Positions 7,320-16,817 of a stretch of 51,277 nt of DNA are shown one piece after another. The number at the start of each line of letters is the position of its first letter. Positions within the stretch are counted from its first letter, which is position 1. The notes under the pieces are model-generated. The model was not told where the DNA came from. It ran no database searches and saw only the letters and a program-made list of their open reading frames with translations. The translations under genes were made by a program, and so were the position numbers. The DNA is from an uncultured Erysipelotrichaceae bacterium (lineage in GTDB: Bacteria > Bacillota_I > Bacilli_A > RFN20 > CAG-826), in the NCBI GenBank assembly GCA_902797795.1, contig CADBUF010000071.1, positions 1-51,277 on the forward strand, read 5' to 3'.

Positions 7320-8879
7320 ATGAACAAATCATTATTAGAAAGACTACTTGATTATTATCGCATCAATTATGATGATTATTTAAATTTGGTTAAAGAAACA
7401 AATTTAGCCACTTTTAGTGAAGGTCATAATTTTGATAATGTCGATAAGGCTGTTAATCTTGTTAAAGAAGTAATGAATAAGAAAGGCAAAATAATCGTTT
7501 ATGGTGATTATGACGCGGATGGAGTGATGGGAACAAGCATCTTGGTAAAGATGTTCCAATATCTCGATTATGTTGTTGATTATTATATCCCTAATCGTTA
7601 TTTAGATGGCTATGGATTAACCGCAAAACACGCGCAAGAATATATCGATAAAGGCTACGATTTAGTCATTACTGTTGATAATGGGATAACTGCTTTTGAA
7701 GCGATTGAATTATTACATAATAGTGGTGTTAAGGTCTTAGTTTTAGATCATCATCAAGCAGCAGAGGATTTGCCTCTAGCAGATGCGATTTGTCATCCAA
7801 TTGTCTCTCATTTTGGTGAAGTATCTTCTAGTGGCGCTTTTACCGCTTTCATTTATTCGATTAATCTATTAGGCCATATTGATAAATATCTCGCCTTATT
7901 AGCTTCAATCTCTATTATCAGCGATATGATGCCTCTACTTGAATATAATCGTAATTTATTGCGAAGCATCTTTAAGATATATAAACCAGGAGAATATCTC
8001 GCAATTGACCTATTAGCCGACCATGAAGAATTAAATGAAGTAGTGATCGGAATGAAAATTGCTCCTCGAATCAACTCTATAGGAAGAGTAATAGAGGATA
8101 CTTCAATCAATCAAATCGTCAAATATTTTGTCAGTAATGACGAAGAATTCATTTTAAACTACTATTCCTATATTTTAGAAGTTAATGAAGAGAGAAAAAA
8201 TTACTCAAAAGTAGAAATTGATCCTTCTAAGATTGACTTAAATAAATCAGCCTTATTAATTAAAGGAGATTATAAAGAAGGAATCATTGGATTAATCGCT
8301 AATTCAGTGATGATAAAATATAGTAAACCCACAATTATTTTTGCTAATTCCCTAGACAACACTCTTAAAGGAAGCGCACGTGCTCCAGAAGGTTATGATT
8401 TAGTAGAAGCATTTACTGGATTATCTGATTTATTATTAACCGCCGGAGGACACGCTAACGCAGCGGGAGTAACAATAAAAGCAACTGATTTTGAGGTCTT
8501 TGAAAAGCGCTTCTGCGACATTATTTCAGAGAAACCAGTCAAAAAGGTGGAACATAATTATATCGACATCAAGATGAATGAACTCTCTTTTGAAAACGAA
8601 AGACTAATCAATTCATTTTCACCTTTTGGGGAAAATTGGCCAACCCCATTATTTAGATTAAGGCATATTAAAATTGACACATTATTATATTCCAAAGACC
8701 ATAAACACATTCTTACAACATTAGGCAATAATTTAAAGCTTGTTTATTTTAATTATCCACAAGAAGAATTAGCGAACAAAAAATTTATTGATGTCATAGG
8801 AGTTTTAAGTCTTAAAAACTTCCGCGGGAAAGATTATTTAGAATTTAGTTGTCGCGATTTTATTGACACTGAAAATTAA
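7320..8879 (+). CDS. recJ: Single-strand-specific 5'-3' exonuclease RecJ
   Basis: RecJ degrades 5' single strands in recombination and mismatch/base excision repair. DHH-family motifs are present: GDYDADG (Asp63, Asp65, Asp67), TVDNG, DHH (143-145), and the DHHA1 motif GGHANAAG near residue 380. The 519-aa length is the core enzyme, without the long C-terminal extension of B. subtilis RecJ. An in-frame TTG at 7308 lies in the upstream terminator T-run, so ATG 7320 is preferred. No Shine-Dalgarno and no clear promoter separate it from the terminator, so expression may depend on read-through from secDF or a near-leaderless start. Confidence 0.93.
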   Translation: MNKSLLERLLDYYRINYDDYLNLVKETNLATFSEGHNFDNVDKAVNLVKEVMNKKGKIIVYGDYDADGVMGTSILVKMFQYLDYVVDYYIPNRYLDGYGLTAKHAQEYIDKGYDLVITVDNGITAFEAIELLHNSGVKVLVLDHHQAAEDLPLADAICHPIVSHFGEVSSSGAFTAFIYSINLLGHIDKYLALLASISIISDMMPLLEYNRNLLRSIFKIYKPGEYLAIDLLADHEELNEVVIGMKIAPRINSIGRVIEDTSINQIVKYFVSNDEEFILNYYSYILEVNEERKNYSKVEIDPSKIDLNKSALLIKGDYKEGIIGLIANSVMIKYSKPTIIFANSLDNTLKGSARAPEGYDLVEAFTGLSDLLLTAGGHANAAGVTIKATDFEVFEKRFCDIISEKPVKKVEHNYIDIKMNELSFENERLINSFSPFGENWPTPLFRLRHIKIDTLLYSKDHKHILTTLGNNLKLVYFNYPQEELANKKFIDVIGVLSLKNFRGKDYLEFSCRDFIDTEN

Positions 8880-8915
8880 ACTACATTTATATTAGGCCGC
8901 ATTTAGCAATTTAAG

Positions 8916-8947
8916 CAAAATTATTTAATGGATAATTTTGTTTTTTT
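8916..8947 (+). terminator. Intrinsic terminator after recJ
   Basis: Nine-bp AT-rich stem CAAAATTAT / ATAATTTTG with a 7-nt loop, followed by seven T. Confidence 0.8.
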
Positions 8948-8989
8948 GTTAGTGGACTTTTATTTCTTTAATAAAGTAATAAAGTAGAC

Positions 8990-8995
8990 TAAAAT
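8990..8995 (+). promoter_or_regulatory. -10 box of rel, probable leaderless start
   Basis: TAAAAT ends 9 nt before the rel ATG (9005). The nine bases between contain no Shine-Dalgarno. The -35 region is weak (TTTAAT at 8967-8972 with a 17-bp spacer). Confidence 0.5.
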
Positions 8996-9004
8996 ATTTC
9001 TAAC

Positions 9005-11218
9005 ATGGCTCAAAAAGAGAAAGTTTTAATTAACGGTGGTTATCCACTTCATACCTTCGAGCAGCTTCAAGATGTTTACCAAAATTACATCACGGATGTT
9101 AATGATCGAAAAAACATCGAAAGGGCATATGCTTTCATTTTGGAAAAGCACGCTGGTCAATTACGCAAAAGTGGTGAACCATATTATCATCATCTTTTAG
9201 AAGTTGCCTATATCTTAGCCTCATTACAAGCTGGTCCTTCGACAATTATCGCTGGTTTATTACATGATGTTGTCGAAGACACCGATGTCAAAATTGAAGA
9301 GATTGAAAAACTTTGGGGCAGTGATGTTGCTAAACTAGTTGATTCTTTAACTAAAATCCAAAGATTGAAACTCTCGAAGATTGAAAGTGAAGATTTTGAA
9401 GCTGAAGATCATCGAAAAATCTTCATCGGCATGGCTAAAGATATTCGTGTCATCATTATTAAACTTGCTGACCGTTTACATAACATGAGGACGCTTTCCT
9501 CTTTAAAACCAGAAAGACAAATTGCCTTATCAAAAGAAACGAAAGAAGTTTTTGTTCCTATCGCTCATCGCTTAGGTTTAGACACGATTAAATGTGAGCT
9601 CGCGGACTTATGTTTGAAATATCTCGAGCCTGAAAAATACGACGAAATTGTTAAGCTTCTTTCTCATAAAGAGAAATTGCTTAAAAAATCACTCAACAAT
9701 TTCCAAAAGAAATTAGCTGATTTGATTTTTGCCCATGGCATTCCTTTTGAAATCTCTTCAAGAGTGAAATCCATCTCTTCAATTTATGAGAAGATGTATG
9801 TCAAAGGACACGCTTTTGATGAAATATATGACATCCTTGCTCTTCGCGTTATTTGTGAAACCGAGATGCAATGTTATGAAATATTAGGTCTTATTCACCA
9901 AAGCTACTCTCCTGTACCAATGCGTTTTAAAGATTATATTGCGATGCCAAAACCAAACATGTATCAATCATTACATACAACGGTTATTTCTGGTGATGGT
10001 AACTTCTACGAAGTACAAATCAGAACTAAAGAGATGGATGAAATTGCTGAGGCTGGTGTTGCTGCTCACTGGGCGTACAAAGAAAGAACCGGCTACAATC
10101 CTCAAGAAGAACAGAAAGAAATTGAGAATAGATTACACTGGTTTAGAGACTTTGTCTCTATTAGTAGCGAGGAGCACGAAAACGCTTCTGAATATATTGA
10201 GAGTCTAACTCATGATATATTTGAAGCGAATGTTTATGTTTTTACACCTAATGGCAAGGTTATCGAACTTACAAGTGGATCAACCCCAATCGATTTTGCC
10301 TATCGCATCCACACAAAAGTAGGTGATAGCGCAGTAGGCGCGCTTGTAAATGGAAGTATGGTCCCACTTAACACTATCTTAAAAACTGGTGATATGGTGG
10401 AAATTAAAACGAGCAAAACTTCACCTGGGCCAAGCGAAGGCTGGTTAGAATTTGTTAAAACCAATCTCGCCAGAAGCCAGATTAAAAAATATATTGCCAA
10501 AAAGAACGCTGAATTACTTAAAGATGAGAAAATTTCCAAAGGAAAGCAAAGCGCAATCGATGCTTTTAAGGACCGCGACATCAACGAAGAAGAGATGATG
10601 AATCTCATCTCTGATGATAAGGTTCTCGAACATTTTGAATGTGAGAGTGTTGATGACTTATTTATCGGAATCTCTAATAGGAAACCAACAACAACCGCTA
10701 TTATTGATTATCTTGGTATTAAAAAGCCTTTAGTACTTCCTAGTGGAAAAAGCAAAAATAGAGAAGGCGACTCTATTCCTGTCTACTGCAAAGGGGCGGA
10801 CCGCATCGCTATTTCATTAGCGAGTTGCTGTACTCCGATTCCTGGAGACATGATCAAAGGTTATATTACCAAAGGTAAGGGAATTACTGTTCATCGCTTC
10901 AATTGTCCAAATATCGTCAACGAAAAACAACGCACAATCGACGTTTATTGGAAAAAAGATATTGAGTATTCAACTTATCCGGTTGATATCTCATTAGAAG
11001 CAAATGATAGAAACAACTTGCTTGTTGATATTATGAACACAATGAGTAGTGCAAAAGTAACAGTTAGTTCTATTCACGCTCAATTACAAGGACATAATCG
11101 TTCAATTACGAATGTTAATATGACAATTTATGTCAGTGATTCAAAAAGGTTGAATGATATATTCAACATCTTATTAAACATTAAAGGCGTTTACGATGTT
11201 AAACGTGTAATACATTAA
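9005..11218 (+). CDS. rel: Bifunctional (p)ppGpp synthetase/hydrolase Rel
   Basis: The 737-aa protein is a full-length RSH enzyme of the stringent response. The hydrolase domain keeps the HD motif in LLHDVVEDTD and the histidines around HAGQLRKSGEPYYHH. The synthetase domain has RFKDYIAMPKPNMYQSLHTTV-type residues and EVQIRT. TGS (about 400-460), a Cys-rich helical/zinc region (SCCTP, HRFNC) and a C-terminal ACT domain (about 655-737) follow. Both active sites look intact, so it can make and destroy the alarmone. It precedes hisS-aspS, as in B. subtilis, but apt and dtd are missing from the usual recJ-apt-rel-dtd order. Confidence 0.96.
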   Translation: MAQKEKVLINGGYPLHTFEQLQDVYQNYITDVNDRKNIERAYAFILEKHAGQLRKSGEPYYHHLLEVAYILASLQAGPSTIIAGLLHDVVEDTDVKIEEIEKLWGSDVAKLVDSLTKIQRLKLSKIESEDFEAEDHRKIFIGMAKDIRVIIIKLADRLHNMRTLSSLKPERQIALSKETKEVFVPIAHRLGLDTIKCELADLCLKYLEPEKYDEIVKLLSHKEKLLKKSLNNFQKKLADLIFAHGIPFEISSRVKSISSIYEKMYVKGHAFDEIYDILALRVICETEMQCYEILGLIHQSYSPVPMRFKDYIAMPKPNMYQSLHTTVISGDGNFYEVQIRTKEMDEIAEAGVAAHWAYKERTGYNPQEEQKEIENRLHWFRDFVSISSEEHENASEYIESLTHDIFEANVYVFTPNGKVIELTSGSTPIDFAYRIHTKVGDSAVGALVNGSMVPLNTILKTGDMVEIKTSKTSPGPSEGWLEFVKTNLARSQIKKYIAKKNAELLKDEKISKGKQSAIDAFKDRDINEEEMMNLISDDKVLEHFECESVDDLFIGISNRKPTTTAIIDYLGIKKPLVLPSGKSKNREGDSIPVYCKGADRIAISLASCCTPIPGDMIKGYITKGKGITVHRFNCPNIVNEKQRTIDVYWKKDIEYSTYPVDISLEANDRNNLLVDIMNTMSSAKVTVSSIHAQLQGHNRSITNVNMTIYVSDSKRLNDIFNILLNIKGVYDVKRVIH

Positions 11219-11231
11219 GGAGTAACTTCAA

Positions 11232-12521
11232 ATGGAAATTATCAATAACGTTAAAGGAACTCACGATATCTTCGGAGAAGAAACTAATGCTTATGATTAT
11301 GTCGAATCGATGATGAAGTCGATTGCTGAATTATATGCATTTAATGGAGTTAGACCTCCAGTCCTCGAATCTGACAAAGTCTTTTCTCGTGGAGTCGGTG
11401 AATCTAGTGATATTGTTAGAAAGGAAATGTATACATTTCCAGACAAAGGTGGACGCATGCTCACCTTACGTCCAGAATTTACTGCTGGAATCATGAGAAT
11501 GGTCGTTCAAAATAAGCTATACGCCACAAATGAATTACCACTCAAGTTATATTATTGTGGCCCAGTCTTTAGATATGAAAGACCACAACTTGGTAGATAC
11601 CGTCAATTCAATCAATTTGGTGTTGAATCAATTGGAAACAATTCTCCAATCAACGACGTTGAAGTTATCGTTTTAGCGTATACCATTCTTTGTTCTTTAG
11701 GTCTAGAAGGTGTAAAAATCAAACTCAACACTCTTGGTGATGAAAAAAGTAGAGATAACTACCGTAGTGCGTTAAGAGAATATTTTGCTAGGCACATCGA
11801 TAACATGTGTGAAGACTGTAAACAACGTTATGAACTCAACCCATTACGTATTCTTGACTGTAAAGTCAAAGAAGATCAAGAAATCGTTAAAGGTGCTCCA
11901 AAAATTAACAATTATTTATCTGATGAGAGTAAAGCAATATTTATTCAAGTTAAAGACGCCTTAGATGTTTTAGAAATCCCTTACGAAATTGATGATGGAT
12001 TAGTTCGTGGATTAGATTATTATTCCGAAACTGTCTTCGAATTCCATTATGTAAGTAAAGCTGGTGTTGATTATGGCGCGGTGGGCGCAGGTGGACATTA
12101 TGGCAAGCTCATGAAAGAACTTGGTGGTCCTGAATTACCAGGTGTAGGCTTCTCTTTTGGAATTGAAAGAATTGTTTCAGTTTTAAAAGATGATGGTGGT
12201 CTAAAAGACATTAAGCAAGAATTAGATGCCTATGTTATGCCACTTAGTGAAGAAGCATTGCTATACGCTCAAGAAGTTGCAATATTACTCCGTAATAGTG
12301 GCGGTTATCGAGTTGATGTATGTTTCGATAAAACCAAACTTGCAAACATGTTTAAGCGCGCTGCAAACAAAAATGCAAAATTCGCCATTATCATTGGTGA
12401 AGATGAAATTAATAAAGATTCAGTCATCTTAAAAGATCTTGCTAAGCAAGAACAAAAAGAAGTTAAAGTAGATGACCTAATTAATAAATTAGACGAACAC
12501 TTCGACAAAGAGGAGGAATAG
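11232..12521 (+). CDS. hisS: Histidyl-tRNA synthetase
   Basis: HisRS charges tRNA-His. The 429-aa class II enzyme shows motif 2 (FRYERPQLGRYRQFNQFGVE), the histidine-specific motif GLDYYSETVFE, motif 3 (GVGFSFGIERI) and a C-terminal anticodon-binding domain (about 335-425). GGAG lies 9 nt before the ATG, 13 nt after the rel stop. No T-box is seen, and there is no room for one. hisS-aspS pairing is standard in Bacilli, and the aspS Shine-Dalgarno GAGGAGG is inside the end of hisS. Confidence 0.96.
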   Translation: MEIINNVKGTHDIFGEETNAYDYVESMMKSIAELYAFNGVRPPVLESDKVFSRGVGESSDIVRKEMYTFPDKGGRMLTLRPEFTAGIMRMVVQNKLYATNELPLKLYYCGPVFRYERPQLGRYRQFNQFGVESIGNNSPINDVEVIVLAYTILCSLGLEGVKIKLNTLGDEKSRDNYRSALREYFARHIDNMCEDCKQRYELNPLRILDCKVKEDQEIVKGAPKINNYLSDESKAIFIQVKDALDVLEIPYEIDDGLVRGLDYYSETVFEFHYVSKAGVDYGAVGAGGHYGKLMKELGGPELPGVGFSFGIERIVSVLKDDGGLKDIKQELDAYVMPLSEEALLYAQEVAILLRNSGGYRVDVCFDKTKLANMFKRAANKNAKFAIIIGEDEINKDSVILKDLAKQEQKEVKVDDLINKLDEHFDKEEE

Positions 12522-12523
12522 AA

Positions 12524-14257
12524 ATGGAAAGAACATGTTTTAACACTGAACTATCAGAAAAAAACGTTGGTCAAGAAGTTTGCCTTGTAGGCTGGGTTAG
12601 CAAAAAAAGAAACCTAGGTTCAATCGTTTTCATCGATTTAAGAGATCGTAGTGGCATCATTCAAATCACTGTTAACGAAGGAGTTACTATTCCTGATGTG
12701 AGAAATGAATATGTCATCCAAGTTAAAGGAAAGGTTTCTTTAAAAGAAAAAGCCAATCCAAATCTTAAAACCGGTATGATTGAGATTATTGCTAGTGAGG
12801 TTAATGTCATTAACACTGCTAAGACAACTCCGCTTATCATTGCCGATGAGACAGACGCTTTAGAAGATACAAGGCTCAAATACCGTTATCTCGATTTAAG
12901 ACGTCCAATCATGCAAAAATACATGGATGTTCGTCACACCATCAAAATGGCGGTTCATGAATATCTAAGTAAAGAGCACTTCATAGAAGTGGAAACTCCA
13001 ATTCTTACATTAAGTACACCTGAAGGAGCGCGAGATTACCTCGTCCCTAGCCGTGTGCATCATGGAAAATTCTACGCTCTTCCTCAATCACCACAAATCT
13101 TTAAACAACTTTTAATGATTGGTGGATTTGAAAGATATTATCAAATCGCAAGATGTTTTAGAGATGAAGACCTTAGGGCAGATCGTCAACCAGATTTCAC
13201 TCAAATCGATATTGAAACTAGTTTCCTTGATCAAAACCAATTCCTCACAATGATGGAAGGATTAATCAAAGAAATCTTTGCTCGCACCATTAATTATGAA
13301 GTGAAACTTCCTTTAAGAAGACTTACTTATAAAGAAGCAATGGATAATTACGGTAGTGATAAGCCAGACACTAGATTTGATATCAAATTACATGATGTCA
13401 AAGCCATTTTTGCTAAAAGCGAATTTGGTGGTTTTAAAGATGTTGAAACTATTAAAGCAATCGTTGTGCCAGGCGTCAGTGCTTCTACTAGTAGAAAAGT
13501 TATTGATGAATTAACTTTAGAAGCCAAGAAGTTCGGATTAGGCGGTTTAAGTGTTATAAAGGTTGAAAATAACGAATTTAGCGGTTCCTTCGTGAAATTC
13601 CTTTCCGAAGATGAAAAAGCTGCTCTAAGAAGCGATTTAGCGATTAAAGATAATGATTTATTAATCATCGCTGCTGGTAAATATAATCGTGTATGCCCAT
13701 TATTAGGTGCATTGCGACTCCGATATGGACGTGAGTTAGGTTTAATTAAACCAGGAACATTCGATTTATTATGGGTAGTGGACTTCCCACTTTTCGAAAG
13801 AGATGTGGAAAATGGACAAATCACCTCCACCCATCACCCATTCACACGCCCAAGAGACGAAGATTTGAAATACCTTGATAGTGATCCAACTAAGATTCTT
13901 TCATACGCTTATGACATTGTCATAAATGGCTATGAAGCAGGTGGTGGATCATTAAGAATTTATAACCAAGACGTCCAAAAGAAGATTTTCCAAGTGCTCG
14001 GATTATCTGATGAAGATATCAAACGTAAATTTGGTTTCTTTGTCGATGCTTTCCAATATGGAACTCCTCCACACGCAGGAATGGCCTTTGGCCTTGATCG
14101 ATTAACAATGATTTTAGGTGGCACTGACAATATTAGAGATGTCATCGCCTTCCCTAAGAATTTGAACGCTGTTTGCCCAATGAGTGGAGCGCCAAATATT
14201 GTTGATCAAGCTCAATTAGATGACCTCGGAATTGCGGTCACCGATTGGGAAAAATAA
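12524..14257 (+). CDS. aspS: Aspartyl-tRNA synthetase
   Basis: AspRS charges tRNA-Asp. The 577-aa protein has an N-terminal OB anticodon-binding domain (about 15-105), class II motif 1 (IEVETPILTLSTPEGARDY), motif 2 (FRDEDLRADRQPDFTQID), the bacterial GAD insertion (about 285-420) and motif 3 (GMAFGLDRL). ATG is 2 nt after the hisS stop with a strong GAGGAGG upstream. There is no obvious terminator; instead a TATATAC/GTATATA palindrome (14263-14279) and an ATTAGTA-type array follow before tkt. Whether the enzyme also charges tRNA-Asn cannot be told here. Confidence 0.96.
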   Translation: MERTCFNTELSEKNVGQEVCLVGWVSKKRNLGSIVFIDLRDRSGIIQITVNEGVTIPDVRNEYVIQVKGKVSLKEKANPNLKTGMIEIIASEVNVINTAKTTPLIIADETDALEDTRLKYRYLDLRRPIMQKYMDVRHTIKMAVHEYLSKEHFIEVETPILTLSTPEGARDYLVPSRVHHGKFYALPQSPQIFKQLLMIGGFERYYQIARCFRDEDLRADRQPDFTQIDIETSFLDQNQFLTMMEGLIKEIFARTINYEVKLPLRRLTYKEAMDNYGSDKPDTRFDIKLHDVKAIFAKSEFGGFKDVETIKAIVVPGVSASTSRKVIDELTLEAKKFGLGGLSVIKVENNEFSGSFVKFLSEDEKAALRSDLAIKDNDLLIIAAGKYNRVCPLLGALRLRYGRELGLIKPGTFDLLWVVDFPLFERDVENGQITSTHHPFTRPRDEDLKYLDSDPTKILSYAYDIVINGYEAGGGSLRIYNQDVQKKIFQVLGLSDEDIKRKFGFFVDAFQYGTPPHAGMAFGLDRLTMILGGTDNIRDVIAFPKNLNAVCPMSGAPNIVDQAQLDDLGIAVTDWEK

Positions 14258-14262
14258 TTAGT

Positions 14263-14279
14263 TATATACTCTGTATATA
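14263..14279. repeat. Short palindrome between aspS and tkt
   Basis: TATATAC (14263-14269) and GTATATA (14273-14279) flank TCT. There is no T-run, so it is a weak terminator at best. Its right arm overlaps the -10-like hexamer of the minus-strand ATTAGTA array. Confidence 0.5.
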
Positions 14280-14312
14280 TAAATACTAAACAAATACTAT
14301 TTTATTACTAAC
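14274..14312 (-). promoter_or_regulatory. ATTAGTA 11-bp tandem array, site E (upstream of tkt)
   Basis: On the minus strand three related heptamers follow at exact 11-bp steps: GTTAGTA (14312-14306), AATAGTA (14301-14295) and TTTAGTA (14290-14284). A TATATA hexamer (14279-14274) follows after 4 bp. On the + strand the same bases read TACTAA-type repeats just upstream of the tkt Shine-Dalgarno. This is the most degenerate of the five sites. Function is unknown; a transcription-factor site is inferred. Confidence 0.5.
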
Positions 14313-14327
14313 AAAGGAGATTTATTC

Positions 14328-16301
14328 ATGAAAGACATTCAAGAGTTATCAGTCGCTACAATTAGAAGCTTATGTATCGATATGATTAACAAAGCCAACT
14401 CAGGTCATCCAGGAATGGCGTTAGGAAGCGCCCCAATTTTGTATACTTTGTTTACAAAACATTTAGTGGCCGACCCAAAAGATCCTGATTGGATTAATAG
14501 AGACCGCTTTGTATTATCTGCTGGACATGCTTCTAGCTTGCTTTATGCGATACTCCACTTAAGTGGATATGAACTTTCTTTAGAAGATTTAAAGAAATTC
14601 AGACAACTCGATTCATTAACACCAGGTCATCCAGAATATCGCTGGACCAAAGGCGTTGATGCCACTAGCGGTCCTTTAGGACAAGGTATCGCTCAAGCTG
14701 TTGGTATGGCTATTGCCGAAGAATCTATTGCCGCTAATTATAGCGATGGCAAAAAGATTATGAACCATTACACATACGTATTATGTGGGGATGGGTGTTT
14801 ACAAGAAGGTTTGTCCCAAGAAGCAATTTCCTTTGCTGGTCACCAAAAATTAAATAAATTAATCTTATTCTATGACGCTAATCAAGTTACACTTGATGGT
14901 GGTCTTGATTTATCATTCTCTGAAAACGTTAAAGGAAGATTCCTCGCTAGCGAATGGGATGTTTTAGAAGTTAATGATGGTAATGATTTAAAAGCTATTG
15001 ATGAAGCAATTGCTAAAGCCAAGAAATCAAAAGACAAGCCAACCATGATTATGGTTCACACTGTTATTGGCTTTGGTAGTGCCAAACAAGGAACATCAAA
15101 AGTTCACGGTTCTCCTTTAGGAGTTGATGATGGTAAACACGCTAAAGTTGATGTTTATGGATTTGATCATGAAGACTTCTTTGTTCCAGAAGAAGTGAGA
15201 AAACATTTCAAAGAAACATTTATAGCTCGTGGAGAAAAAGCTCACGAAGAATATAAGAAAGCCTTTGAAGAATACAAAAAGAAACATGGTCCTGAAGCCG
15301 AACGTTTTGAAAATTTGAAAAATTTAGACTTATCTAAATACATTCCAGAAGAGTTACCAGATTTCGTCGAAGGTAGTGCGACTAGCACACGTGTTGCAAG
15401 CGGAAAGGCACTCAACGCCTATATGCTTGCCTGCCCAATGCTAGTAGGTGGAAGCGCCGACGTGGCAGGAAGCGTTATGACTAAACTTGATGGTGGTGTG
15501 AATTTCACTCCTGAACACCGTGAAGGTCATAATATCAACTGGGGTATTAGAGAATTTGCAATGGGATGTATGCAAAATGGTATGCTTCTCCACGGTGGTA
15601 TTCGTAGTTATGTCGGCTGCTTTGCAGTTTTCTCTGATTATATGAAACCTGCTATTAGAATGGCGGCTCTTTCTCATCTTCCAGGTATCTATTTATTCTC
15701 ACATGACAGCATAGCTGTTGGTGAAGATGGTCCAACTCATCAACCAATTGAACAATTAGCGATGCTTCGTTCTATTCCAAACGTCAGAGTTCTTAGACCT
15801 GCCGATGAAAGAGAAACATATTCTTGTTGGAAACTTGCTCTAAAGAGTACCAAGACTCCAACCGCTTTAATTCTTTCTAGACAAAACTTACCATTACTTG
15901 AAAATAGCAATGATGAAGGTGTCGCTAGAGGTGCTTATGTCGTTTCTAAAGAAAAGAAGAAAGCTGATTTAGTCTTAATTGCTACTGGTAGTGAAGTTGC
16001 ATTAGCAATTGAAGCACAAAAGAAACTTTTAGAAAGAAAGATCGATGTCCGTGTTGTCTCTATGCCTTCATGGGAAATCTTTAGCGAACAAGATAAACAA
16101 TATAGACGTGAAGTTCTCCTTCTTCCAAGTGAAAGAAGAGTGTCTGTGGAAATGCTTTCAACCTTTGGTTGGGGTAAGTGGGCAAAATACCATATGGGCT
16201 TAGATAACTTTGGTACGTCCGCTCCTGCTAAAGATGCGATTAACAAATTTGATTTCACAAGCGATCACCTCGTCGAACTCTGTGAAAAGATATTGAAGTA
16301 A
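14328..16301 (+). CDS. tkt: Transketolase
   Basis: Transketolase moves two-carbon ketol units in the non-oxidative pentose phosphate pathway. The 657-aa protein has the thiamine-diphosphate motifs in order: HPGMALG, ATSGPLGQG (about 113-121), GDGCLQEG (about 154) with the ND-equivalent YDANQVTLDGG, then the pyrimidine domain (GGSADVAGS, FSDYMKPAIRMAALS) with HDSIAVGEDGPTHQP, and the C-terminal domain from about 530. AAAGGAGA is 7 nt before the ATG. It is a single-gene unit bounded by the E array and a terminator-like hairpin. It would also supply ribose phosphate for nucleotides. Confidence 0.97.
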   Translation: MKDIQELSVATIRSLCIDMINKANSGHPGMALGSAPILYTLFTKHLVADPKDPDWINRDRFVLSAGHASSLLYAILHLSGYELSLEDLKKFRQLDSLTPGHPEYRWTKGVDATSGPLGQGIAQAVGMAIAEESIAANYSDGKKIMNHYTYVLCGDGCLQEGLSQEAISFAGHQKLNKLILFYDANQVTLDGGLDLSFSENVKGRFLASEWDVLEVNDGNDLKAIDEAIAKAKKSKDKPTMIMVHTVIGFGSAKQGTSKVHGSPLGVDDGKHAKVDVYGFDHEDFFVPEEVRKHFKETFIARGEKAHEEYKKAFEEYKKKHGPEAERFENLKNLDLSKYIPEELPDFVEGSATSTRVASGKALNAYMLACPMLVGGSADVAGSVMTKLDGGVNFTPEHREGHNINWGIREFAMGCMQNGMLLHGGIRSYVGCFAVFSDYMKPAIRMAALSHLPGIYLFSHDSIAVGEDGPTHQPIEQLAMLRSIPNVRVLRPADERETYSCWKLALKSTKTPTALILSRQNLPLLENSNDEGVARGAYVVSKEKKKADLVLIATGSEVALAIEAQKKLLERKIDVRVVSMPSWEIFSEQDKQYRREVLLLPSERRVSVEMLSTFGWGKWAKYHMGLDNFGTSAPAKDAINKFDFTSDHLVELCEKILK

Positions 16302-16318
16302 TATCAACTAACACAAAT

Positions 16319-16350
16319 AGAAAGGAATGGTTTTCCATTTCTTTTTATTT
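16319..16350 (+). terminator. Probable terminator after tkt
   Basis: AGAAAGGAATGG TTTT CCATTTCT forms a stem with a purine bulge on the left arm, followed by TTTTTATTTT. Confidence 0.5.
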
Positions 16351-16378
16351 TGCCTTTCCGATATATTTTATATATAAT
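16350..16378 (+). promoter_or_regulatory. nusB operon promoter, probable leaderless start
   Basis: TTGCCT (16350-16355), a 17-bp spacer, and consensus TATAAT (16373-16378) make the best promoter in the window. The nusB ATG is 10 nt downstream with no Shine-Dalgarno, so the mRNA 5' end should lie at or within a few bases of the start codon. Confidence 0.7.
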
Positions 16379-16388
16379 TACTACGCTT

Positions 16389-16817
16389 ATGAGCAAGATA
16401 TCTAGAACACAATCCAATTACATCATCATGACCGCGATTTATAACGAGTTAACTGATTTCACCTTCGGTGAAGGTGGGATTTATCGTGATGCAGGAGATA
16501 TCATTGCCTCTATTTGTAACTGTGAAATAAACGAAATCGATCCTTTTATTTATGACTCAGTAATGATGTCGCTTAAAAAATATGGCGAGGCTAAAACTGC
16601 CTTTACTCCATATTTAGTTAATTGGAGATGGGAAAGACTTCCATTATTAACTCAATCAATTCTATTAATGAGTTATACTCATTATAAATACATCGAGCCA
16701 AATAAGGTTGATAAAAAAGTTGTTATCAATACCGCGGTAGAACTAGCTAAAAAATATATCGACGACGCGCAAGCAAAATTCATTAATGGAATTTTAGACA
16801 ACGGAGTCTTAGATTAA
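16389..16817 (+). CDS. nusB: Transcription antitermination protein NusB
   Basis: NusB with S10 (NusE) binds boxA RNA and promotes rRNA antitermination. The 142-aa protein starts MSKISRTQSNYIIM and ends with the family motif (NKVDKKVVINTAVELAKKY.. AKFINGILDNGV), all helical. An upstream in-frame TTG at 16350 lies in the -35 box, so ATG 16389 is chosen. nusB-xseA-xseB-dxs follow without gaps, as in the B. subtilis nusB-folD-xseA-xseB-ispA-dxs cluster, but folD and ispA are absent. Confidence 0.92.
   Translation: MSKISRTQSNYIIMTAIYNELTDFTFGEGGIYRDAGDIIASICNCEINEIDPFIYDSVMMSLKKYGEAKTAFTPYLVNWRWERLPLLTQSILLMSYTHYKYIEPNKVDKKVVINTAVELAKKYIDDAQAKFINGILDNGVLD

Noticed and set aside
13348-13830. 160-aa minus-strand ORF inside aspS
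   Set aside because: It lies wholly within the well-supported aspS frame, has no recognisable motif or Shine-Dalgarno, and is a shadow frame. The same applies to other long antisense frames in nadE, rel, parC and rpoD.
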